Assembly (NCBI RefSeq): GCF_022344005.1
Contig: NZ_CP092196.1
Coordinates: 186,001 to 250,000 of the forward strand
Length of the DNA stretch: 64,000 nucleotides
From: Deinococcus sp. KNUC1210
Lineage (GTDB): Bacteria; Deinococcota; Deinococci; Deinococcales; Deinococcaceae
Reading direction: 5' to 3'
The notes beneath the pieces were generated by a model, which did no database searches, was not told the origin of the DNA, and saw only the letters and a program-made list of their open reading frames with translations. Shown in pieces: positions 10,050-16,350 of this stretch. The first letter of the stretch is position 1. Each line of letters opens with the position of its first letter. Both the position numbers and the translations under genes were made by a program.

Positions 10050-10300
10050 ATATTTTCAGTACCTTCTGCATGGACACAAACCGTGTCCAGCCGTGTTGCC
10101 TCTGCAGGTGCAGCGCTTTGGCGAACTCCTAAGCGGGCATAGACGATGCGCCGAGAGAGCGGACTTTGCCGGCCTTCACCAGGTCGTGCAGGGCTTCGAG
10201 CGTTTCTTCCAGTGGTGTCGTGTGATCGTTCCGGTGAATCTGATAGAGATCGATGTAGTCGCTTCCAAGTCGCCGGAGACTGTGGTCAACCTCTGTCATG
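10050..10300 (-). pseudogene. Aldo/keto reductase relic (internal fragment)
   Basis: Read on the minus strand from about 10300, the frame gives [20 protein letters not shown], then [26 protein letters not shown], a TAG stop, and EFAKALHLQRQHGW. This is the central part of an NADPH-dependent aldo/keto reductase, with the stop where tryptophan is usual. The N-terminal catalytic tetrad region and the C-terminus are both missing. The right edge abuts a phosphotransferase relic on the opposite strand, so a rearrangement joined the two. Confidence 0.7.
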
Positions 10301-10815
10301 GATGAATTGGGAACCTGGCTGCGCGACTATCACCAAGCTGTGCAGGGCTTCAGTTAACCGCTGGCAGCCGTTTCATCTGGGGGCCGCGAGCGCCCCTCCC
10401 TGGCATGGTCGTGAACCACGGGGATTTTGGACCCTGGAATGTGATTCATCAGCAGGGCCGGGTGATCGGTGTCCTCGACTGGGATCTCGCCCGATTTGGA
10501 GACCCGCTCGACGACCTGGCACAACTTGCGCTTGCAGCCGTCCCACTCAAGCCCTCTACGGCCGATCGATTGGGGGCGTCCCCGGAGCCTGCCGCCATCT
10601 CTGAGCGGTTCAACCGGCTGTGCCTCGCTTACGGAGCCGTTGACGCGCGCACGGTGCTGCGACATACAGTCGAATACCTGGACCGTATGGCCGCAGAGAT
10701 CGAACAGCTGGGCAGTGCTGGTGTCGTTCCCTTTGCCAAGTTCAAGGCGAATGGCGTGCCAGGGCAGTATCGGGCAGAGGCGCTCTTTATCACCTTGACC
10801 TTTCCGGCCTTGTAG
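10298..10815 (+). pseudogene. Aminoglycoside phosphotransferase-like (APH) relic, N-terminus missing
   Basis: The frame starts as [17 protein letters not shown], then hits TAA. A one-base shift leads to RFIWGPRAPLPGM, then VNHGDFGPWNV and VLDWDLARFGDPL, ending at 10815. HGDFGPWN matches the HxDxxxxN catalytic loop and DWD the metal-binding motif of phosphotransferase-family (PF01636) kinases. The nucleotide-binding N-lobe is gone. It cannot encode a full enzyme; the part from ATG 10405 (136 codons) is still open. Confidence 0.7.
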
Positions 10816-11067
10816 GGCTTCGGTCCAAGCAGGAGAGCGGTGAACTTTTTGTGCTCCCATTTGCGGTCGATGCCGGAAATGTGTTCGATAGATTGATCGG
10901 GGCAAGGCCAGGCTGAAGCTGGGGCGACAGGAGAGGAGACACTGGGTCGTCGTTCCGTGCACATGACAGCAGGAGCGCCTGCGCCCGCGCTCAACCTTCC
11001 CTGACAGAACCTCAGGACTCCGGGGTTCATGGTGAACCGCGTGGTCGGCCTAGCGCCGATGGCTGGA
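10816..11067. other. Short spacer without a gene
   Basis: No supported coding frame between the phosphotransferase relic and the MerR promoter. Confidence 0.35.
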
Positions 11068-11117
11068 TTGACGTCCTGCTTCAAGCGACGTATCTTCTCA
11101 ATGTGACGTTCACGTCA
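11068..11117 (+). promoter_or_regulatory. Promoter and palindromic operator of the MerR gene
   Basis: TTGACG (11068-11073), 17 bases, TATCTT (11091-11096). Just downstream is the perfect palindrome TGACGT-TC-ACGTCA (11104-11117), before the ribosome site TGGAGGAG of the gene at 11133. The same palindrome with a different centre recurs at 11541-11554, before the next gene. Confidence 0.6.
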
Positions 11118-11132
11118 TGTTATGGAGGAGCG

Positions 11133-11522
11133 ATGAACAGCGTGATGCGAATCGGAGAGCTGGCAGCGCGAGCGGGCGTCACACCGCGAACGATTCGCTA
11201 TTACGAGAGCCTCGGCCTCCTCCCGCCAGGAGAGCGTGAAGGCAACGGGCATCATCACTACGCTGAGGTCATGGTGACCCGGTTACAGAAGATCGACCAG
11301 CTGAAACGATTGGGGCTGAGTCTCGAAGAAATCGGCGAAGTCATCGACCTGTATTTCTCTGATCCAAGCGGCATTCAGCCCAAACGAACGGTCCTGGGAA
11401 TGCTGCGTCGACATTTGGCAGAAACCGACGCTAAGCTCGGTGAACTGCAGCAGTTCCGGGCCGACCTCCTCAGTCACATTGCCCGCTTTGAACGATTCCT
11501 GGAGACTGGGGAACTCTCCTGA
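11133..11522 (+). CDS. MerR-family transcriptional regulator
   Basis: 129 residues. The winged helix-turn-helix is MRIGELAARAGVTPRTIRYYE-S-LGLLPP (residues about 5-32), followed by the long dimerising coiled coil (LKRLGLSLEEIGEVIDLYF...LAETDAKLGELQQFR). The effector tail is short and lacks a cysteine cluster, so metal sensing is not indicated. GGAGG precedes the ATG. The palindromes before this gene and before the dehydrogenase at 11588 suggest it regulates both. The order regulator then target, 65 bp apart on one strand, supports a simple control unit. Confidence 0.85.
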   Translation: MNSVMRIGELAARAGVTPRTIRYYESLGLLPPGEREGNGHHHYAEVMVTRLQKIDQLKRLGLSLEEIGEVIDLYFSDPSGIQPKRTVLGMLRRHLAETDAKLGELQQFRADLLSHIARFERFLETGELS

Positions 11523-11528
11523 TTTTTT
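11501..11528 (+). terminator. Possible weak terminator at the end of the MerR gene
   Basis: GGAGA (11501-11505) can pair with TCTCC (11515-11519), and a run of eight T follows at 11523-11530. The stem is only five pairs and lies inside the coding end, so this is tentative. Confidence 0.25.
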
Positions 11529-11540
11529 TTACCTGAAACA

Positions 11541-11554
11541 TGACGTATACGTCA
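11541..11554 (+). promoter_or_regulatory. Second copy of the MerR-type palindrome, before the dehydrogenase gene
   Basis: TGACGT-AT-ACGTCA, identical in both arms to the site at 11104-11117. A weak 19-base-spaced promoter (TTTACC 11528-11533, CACATT 11553-11558) would place the palindrome in the spacer, the classic MerR activator geometry. That promoter assignment is inference. Confidence 0.55.
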
Positions 11555-11587
11555 CATTGAGCACGAGTCATGAACCAAGGAGCACGT

Positions 11588-12412
11588 ATGAATGAAACGA
11601 TTGGCCTGATCGGCCTCGGCGATCTGGGACAGCCGATGGCCCGGAACCTGCTGAAGTCAGGAGTTCAACTCAAGGTCTATAACCGCACCGCCAGCAAAGC
11701 CGCCGCCATTGTGGCCCTCGGCGCCGAGGCCGGCGAATGCCCGAAGGACGTGGTGACCCCCGGCGGCATCGCCTTGACCATCGTCTCCGATGACACGGCA
11801 CTGGAAAGCGTCGTCCTGAGTGAGGGCTTTCTGGAAACCCTGGGTGTCGGCGGCGTTCATCTGTCGATGAGCACCGTCTCGCCGACACTGGCCAGAAAGC
11901 TCGCAGCCCTGCAGGCCGAGCATGGCAGCGTGTACGTCGAGGCTCCGATCTTCGGACGACCCGAAGCAGCACACGCACGTCAGCTTTGGATCTGTCAGGC
12001 TGGACCCGAGGATGCCAAACGGCGGGTCCGGCCGATCCTCGAGCTGCTGAGTCAGGGCGTGTTCGACTTCGGTGAGGAGATTGGCGCGGCCCTGACCGTT
12101 AAGCTGGCCGGCAACTTTCTGATCATCAGCGCCTGGCAGTCGATTCAGGAAGCGCTGAGCGTGGCCAAGAACAAAGGGGTCGACCCGGCCGCTGTGATCG
12201 AGATGCTGACCAGCACGCTCTTTCCAGCACCGATCTACCAGAGTTATGGCCGGATGATCGCCCAGGATCCCGATCAACGCAGCACCAGCTGGATTGCCCC
12301 GAAAGATGTTGGCCTGTTCAAGAACCTGGCTGAGGAGGTCGGCAGCCGGACGGACTTGGCATCGCTCCTGTTGGAGCGTTTGAAGCCAGCCAACACCATC
12401 AGGCGTTCCTGA
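11588..12412 (+). CDS. NAD(P)-binding beta-hydroxyacid dehydrogenase family protein, C-terminus shortened
   Basis: 274 residues of the 3-hydroxyisobutyrate dehydrogenase/imine reductase-like superfamily. It starts IGLIGLGDLGQPMARNLL (GxGxxG), with the substrate loop HLSMSTVSPTLARKLA and EAPIFGRPEAA, and the catalytic lysine in KLAGNFLI near residue 175. The C-terminal helices normally run about 15-20 residues further than LLLERLKPANTIRRS, so the end may be frame-damaged, though the core is complete. The ribosome site is AAGGAG before ATG 11588. It follows the MerR gene and shares its operator sequence, so it is the likely regulated target. Confidence 0.8.
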   Translation: MNETIGLIGLGDLGQPMARNLLKSGVQLKVYNRTASKAAAIVALGAEAGECPKDVVTPGGIALTIVSDDTALESVVLSEGFLETLGVGGVHLSMSTVSPTLARKLAALQAEHGSVYVEAPIFGRPEAAHARQLWICQAGPEDAKRRVRPILELLSQGVFDFGEEIGAALTVKLAGNFLIISAWQSIQEALSVAKNKGVDPAAVIEMLTSTLFPAPIYQSYGRMIAQDPDQRSTSWIAPKDVGLFKNLAEEVGSRTDLASLLLERLKPANTIRRS

Positions 12413-12619
12413 GCTGACAGGCGCCCAGAAGAAGCCCATTCATCCCGCATCTCCAGCTCGACTGAAAACACACCTAGAAAACATTCTTAGCTTGGCGAGC
12501 AGCCGTTCACTTAAAGACCCAGGAGAGGCTCCGCCGATATCGAGTGGCGTGAGAAGCGGCCAGCTGGAGACATGCATCGTCAACGCGATGGGCTACAGGC
12601 ACCTGCAGCCTCCCGCCTG

Positions 12620-13054
12620 CTTGATGTGATTCATCCTGAACAGAGCTTTCCAGGGCGGTATGACCGGGGTGGCTTTGATCCCCTCCAAGTGGAGGGAGCG
12701 ACAGATGCCCTTCAACACAACAAGCGGAGGAGGGGAGAGGAGACAAAGAAAAGATTGATACCTGCACAGGTTGAGAACAGAACGTGCCGAGCAAAGCGGC
12801 GGTAAGGCGAACCGGGCCAAGTAGGTTGATGCTGATGGTCAACTCAGCAGCGTTCACCTGCCCAACCTGAAGATTCTCGGTCCGCGATGCCTGCACTGTG
12901 GAGAATCAGATTCAAGTTCGGGTGATCGGCCCTGATCTGTTGTGCAAAGGGAGTGCGTTCTGCCAGCGGTCATGATCCGGTTGCCCCGATGATGCAGGCT
13001 TCAGTAAATGCGCGGCCAATGCCAGAACCACCAGGTGTTACCGCTCAACTACAT
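12620..13054 (-). pseudogene. SDR (DltE-like) dehydrogenase relic
   Basis: A GGAGG ribosome site precedes an ATG at 13054 that is followed at once by TAG. Further on appear GGSGIGRAFTEA (the TGxxxGIG cofactor motif), IRADHPNLNLILHSAGI (NNAG region) and, in another frame, INLLGPVRLTAALL. These are ordered pieces of one SDR joined by frameshifts and deletions, and the catalytic Tyr-Lys part is lost. It begins 13 bp after the NIPSNAP gene on the same strand, so both were probably one operon. Confidence 0.6.
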
Positions 13055-13067
13055 GCGGGAACCTCCT

Positions 13068-13382
13068 TCAGCGTAAGGGAGAGATCGTCGTGGGGATCAG
13101 GCGAGTGACCTGCGGTTTGGCAGCCAGCAGGTGACCGTGCTCGGCAAGAATGTCTTGCCACTCCTGCCCGCCATACACAACAGCGTAGAGTTGCTCGCGC
13201 TGCGCCTCGCTTTCGAAGCGGCGCATCCAGATGTAGTCATCTGGTCGCTCATCGTCAATGAATTCGGCAACGAAGTCCATGCCGCAACCAATCTGGAAAG
13301 GGATGATGATTTCGGACATCACCTTGACCCATGCGTCTCGTTGCCCTTGTTGAACCTGGTACCGTCTGAATTCATAGAACAT
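13068..13382 (-). CDS. NIPSNAP-family protein
   Basis: 104 residues from ATG 13382, preceded by GAGGTG. MFYEFRRYQVQQGQRDAW and the central DDYIWMRRFES are typical of NIPSNAP, a ferredoxin-fold (dimeric alpha/beta barrel) family of unknown chemistry, often found beside oxidoreductases. Here it sits just before a decayed SDR gene, with the Crp/Fnr gene 77 bp upstream on the same strand. A role as accessory to the lost dehydrogenase is inferred. Confidence 0.75.
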   Translation of the reverse strand: MFYEFRRYQVQQGQRDAWVKVMSEIIIPFQIGCGMDFVAEFIDDERPDDYIWMRRFESEAQREQLYAVVYGGQEWQDILAEHGHLLAAKPQVTRLIPTTISPLR

Positions 13383-13459
13383 CCTGCACCTCATAGAGAC
13401 GTGAGTAAACGCTGACAGGCACAGCCGTAGCCCGCTCAACGTTTTGAAACGAATCTGAC

Positions 13460-14221
13460 CTATAGCAGCAGCTGTTCGGCTTCTAGCAACTCCAAGAGGG
13501 CCTGCAATCCAGGAACATGGATCTGATACGCGCCACGGGTCCCGCGAACCAGCTCCATGCTGCGCCAGGCGCTTAAAGCTTGAGTAGCACGTACCCGAGT
13601 CGTGTCAGCCATCGATGCAAATTCCTCGTGGCGGAAATCCAGGTGGAGTTCCACCAGGCCGCCCGCCAGTTTCTGGCCGAAACGCTGACTCAGGTCGAGA
13701 AGCACGTAGGCAAGGCGAGCTTGAACCGGAAGCCGGGCACGTTCTAGCTGTCTTTCCAGAACAAGCACACGCCGAGCCTGCTCCTGCGAGATAGCGACTG
13801 CAACCGCTGGGATTTGCTGGGCAACCGCATGCAACTGCTCATGCGTCACAGTGATCACTGTTGTGTCGTCTTGCAGACTCACTGCCTCGGAGGGGTGGTG
13901 TCCCCCACTGCCTACTACACAACCGAACAGTTCTCCAGTGCCACAGAAAGCCAACACCCGCTCGCCCAATGCACCCGGCACCGCAAGCTTCACACGACCT
14001 GAGAGCAGCACATAAAAGGCATCGGATACCTCCCCTTTCCTGAACACTGCCTCGCCCTTGTGGTACGAACGAGTGAAGACCATAGCTGTGAGCTGAGCGA
14101 GGTCTCCAGGACTGAGGAGGTTGAGCAAGTTGGAGTCGGGCACCATCCACAGGTTACCCGTATTTTGGAAGGATGAATTGTTCTGGTCGACTTCACTCAC
14201 AGCCATGACCAGATTGTTCAC
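13460..14221 (-). CDS. Crp/Fnr-family transcriptional regulator
   Basis: 253 residues. The cyclic-nucleotide-binding-type domain covers about residues 30-150 (SYHKGEAVFRKGEVSDAFYVL, SGRVKLAV). A helix-turn-helix follows near residues 195-225 (FRHEEFASMADTTRVRATQALSAWRSMELV). No Fnr-type cysteine cluster is seen, so oxygen sensing through iron-sulphur is not indicated. Start at ATG 14221 or 14206. The genes downstream on the same strand (NIPSNAP, SDR relic) may be its targets. Ligand unknown. Confidence 0.83.
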   Translation of the reverse strand: MNNLVMAVSEVDQNNSSFQNTGNLWMVPDSNLLNLLSPGDLAQLTAMVFTRSYHKGEAVFRKGEVSDAFYVLLSGRVKLAVPGALGERVLAFCGTGELFGCVVGSGGHHPSEAVSLQDDTTVITVTHEQLHAVAQQIPAVAVAISQEQARRVLVLERQLERARLPVQARLAYVLLDLSQRFGQKLAGGLVELHLDFRHEEFASMADTTRVRATQALSAWRSMELVRGTRGAYQIHVPGLQALLELLEAEQLLL

Positions 14222-14659
14222 CCGATCGCCAATCCCGTGTGTTCTCTACAGAACAGCAGGGGAGTCTAACGGCCTGAACCTGACAGACCAAGTTGCCTGA
14301 GACACAGACGTTGAGAAGGAGCTGGAAGAAGGCCATCAACGTGGCTGGCCTGTACATTTGACAGCGCCCTTCTCAACCCCTGTGCGCGGTTCTCTCTGCT
14401 CTTGAGGGTTCTGGACAGGGTACGAGCCTGAGGTGAAGCCGTGCTGACCGCTCAGAGGCTGCCTGGGTACCAATTCCCGCTTTGGGTCAAGAGATCCATG
14501 CCCGCGCTGCTACTGGCTGTTCTCCTGATCATTTCTCTATTGAAACTCCAGCAGTGCCACATTCTTCCCAAACGACATGATCGTAAGGCAGAACGGCAAC
14601 CCTTGCTCCGGCAGGATCACCCCCTGCAACGCCACCACCCATTTGTAGGGTGACAGATT
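14222..14659. other. Intergenic stretch with one weak membrane-segment ORF
   Basis: Mostly without coding signal. A plus-strand frame from GTG 14441 to 14653 contains a hydrophobic stretch (MPALLLAVLLIISLLKL) but no ribosome site, so I do not call it a gene. It ends just before the leader peptide at 14660. Confidence 0.35.
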
Positions 14660-14689
14660 ATGCTGCTGCTCCCTAGGCTCAGGTGCTGA
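14660..14689 (+). promoter_or_regulatory. 9-codon leader ORF overlapping the next start (copy 1)
   Basis: ATG, then LLLPRLRC and TGA, with the stop overlapping the next ATG as TGATG at 14687-14691. An almost identical arrangement, MLLLPRRRC, lies on the minus strand at 16232-16261. The preceding GGTGACAGAT is also shared. The match suggests translational coupling or a leader-controlled start. Confidence 0.45.
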
Positions 14690-15657
14690 TGTCCCCCCTG
14701 AGACGCCGCGAGCCGGCCCACATCGTCGCTGCGCCCATCCATGAGCCGCAAGACCCAGCTGACACCTTCATTGCTGCGCGTACTCAGCTGAGCGCTGTCG
14801 GCTTCCAGGCAGAACACACGCAGGCCGAACACGAACTCACGGAACGTACCGTCCACGACGCTTCCCAGCGTGCGCGGTCCAGAGCGCTTCGAGAGGCCGA
14901 CCGAGCCCTTGACCAATTGCATCAACACCGCGAAACCGCCAGCGACCCCAGCCTGACCCGCGTGCAGGGCCTGCTGCAGACCGAAGCGCAACACCGCCGC
15001 TTCGCGCACCTCCGCCGTCTCATCCTCGACCTTCGCAACACCACCACCGAAGCAGTGTCCTTGCCGCTCCACTCCACCGCCTGGCCCACCCCAGACCGAT
15101 TTTTGAAGCCCGCACACGCCGCGCCAGACATCGGCAGTCTTTTCGGTCAAGACGACAGGCTCGTCGTGATCGACGTCAGCCGCGAGCCGTTCTACCTCAG
15201 CCAGCGAATGATTGACGAGCAGGGCATCTTCGAATACGAGGGTCTGCTGATGATCTACGTGTATTACCGCCATGCGACAGAGGCTGAGTACCTGGCGGGC
15301 CACGAACGAGCAGCGCAGCAGGCAGCTGAAGCCCGGCTGAGGGCAGAGGCCGAGCGTGACCGTCGCGAGGCTGATCCTGCGACCCACGCAAACATCGTGC
15401 GGCAGTATGTCGAAGCGCAGGGCCAGTCCGGAAGCACCCAGGGGCGACTGGCGCAGACGCTCTTTACCTGGCCACCCAGTGTGCTGGGGCAAGACACGGT
15501 CACGCTCAGTCGAGAGGGTGGACTGGTGCGTGTGGTGCATCAAGGTGCACCCTCCGGCCACTGGTTGAGGGACCGAGCGACGTATACGGTGCGGGAGACG
15601 CTGTGCCCCGACGAGGTGAGCCGAGCGCTGGGCCGCCTGACCGAACCATTGCCGTAA
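14689..15657 (+). CDS. Hypothetical protein with helical, charged segments
   Basis: 322 residues from ATG 14689, the start shared with the duplicated leader (M-x-PLRR). Residues about 35-110 are rich in Arg, Glu and Ala and predicted helical (AEHELTERTVHDASQRARSRA). A mixed segment has DDRLVVIDVSREPFYLSQRM, then a second charged helix (AAQQAAEARLRAEAERDRREAD). No catalytic motif or family recognised. A long frame on the opposite strand (14617-15561) looks like a shadow. Expression may depend on the 9-codon leader. Confidence 0.55.
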   Translation: MSPLRRREPAHIVAAPIHEPQDPADTFIAARTQLSAVGFQAEHTQAEHELTERTVHDASQRARSRALREADRALDQLHQHRETASDPSLTRVQGLLQTEAQHRRFAHLRRLILDLRNTTTEAVSLPLHSTAWPTPDRFLKPAHAAPDIGSLFGQDDRLVVIDVSREPFYLSQRMIDEQGIFEYEGLLMIYVYYRHATEAEYLAGHERAAQQAAEARLRAEAERDRREADPATHANIVRQYVEAQGQSGSTQGRLAQTLFTWPPSVLGQDTVTLSREGGLVRVVHQGAPSGHWLRDRATYTVRETLCPDEVSRALGRLTEPLP

Positions 15658-15984
15658 CCCACCAGAGGGCCATTCGCCTCAATATCAGCAGCTCAACTCG
15701 AAGGAGCGCCGGCTCAGGTCCACGCTGTTCACCCAGCCACCGCTGACAGCCTGCCAGCTGTCGATGAAGCGGAGAGAACCACGTCGTTTCCCTCGCGTGA
15801 GTTGGGGTGCCGAAGTATCCGTGCGCCGGCGTTGAAGAGGAAGCCAGGCCAGCGGGACGATGGAAGAGGCGTGAACATGATGGATGACGCGCCTGGGATG
15901 GATGTGACGATGCACCTTACGGGAAACAGCTGGGCCTGAGGCGGCAAGAAGAGCAGCCTCGTCTTGCCGCTGTGGGCAGGCGCT
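15658..15984. other. No supported gene
   Basis: A minus-strand frame ends at 15685 with RFIDSWQAVSGGWVNSVDL, which reads like a genuine protein tail, but no start, ribosome site or family can be given. It is possibly the remnant of a gene. Confidence 0.3.
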
Positions 15985-16232
15985 TCACTCCGGATCCTCG
16001 AGCCAGCTGACCGTCAGCAACACCACCCCCATCGTCTGGAGCATGCTGAGCACGCCCTACAGCGCGGCCTGATCGGCGAGTACACCGCGTAAGGATGTGA
16101 CAGCCCGGCCATGGCGGAACTCAGGGCGGAGCGTGAGCTGCCCCAGCCATACGCTGTGACCGGCATCCAGATGCCCGTCCACCTGAATCTCGTAGTGGGA
16201 TGGGACGGCGCAAATCGTCTCAGAGGTTTCAT
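15985..16232 (-). pseudogene. Relic of a small Deinococcus-type protein (YEIQVDGHLD family)
   Basis: The frame reads HYEIQVDGHLDAGHSVWLGQ, then TSLRGVLADQAAL, TAG, GVLSMLQTMGVVLLTVSWLE. Small proteins with a YEI-x-VxGHLD start and a DQAALHGVL block are common near Deinococcus regulators, from my memory of the group. Here a one-base shift separates the start MKPLRRFAPS from the body, and a TAG interrupts DQAALxGVL. It lies 120 bp downstream of the MalT-type gene on the same strand. Confidence 0.5.
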
Positions 16233-16261
16233 CAGCACCTGCGCCTGGGGAGAAGCAGCAT
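16232..16261 (-). promoter_or_regulatory. 9-codon leader ORF overlapping the next start (copy 2)
   Basis: MLLLPRRRC then TGA, whose TGATG overlaps the ATG of the relic at 16232. It differs from copy 1 at 14660-14689 by only a few bases, two of them synonymous. Confidence 0.45.
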
Positions 16262-16350
16262 GATCTGTCACTCTACTGACGTGATAGGGCCGTGGTGACC
16301 CTGTCAGAGAAGCAGAACGGCGCACTGGTGCAGGAACAGCGCTGCGCGGT

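Noticed and set aside
14441..14653. 70-codon ORF with a hydrophobic stretch
   Set aside because: No ribosome site and no family; hydrophobic stretches arise by chance.
14617..15561. 314-codon minus-strand frame opposite the hypothetical gene at 14689
   Set aside because: No ribosome site, unnatural composition, and the plus-strand frame has the duplicated leader and start.
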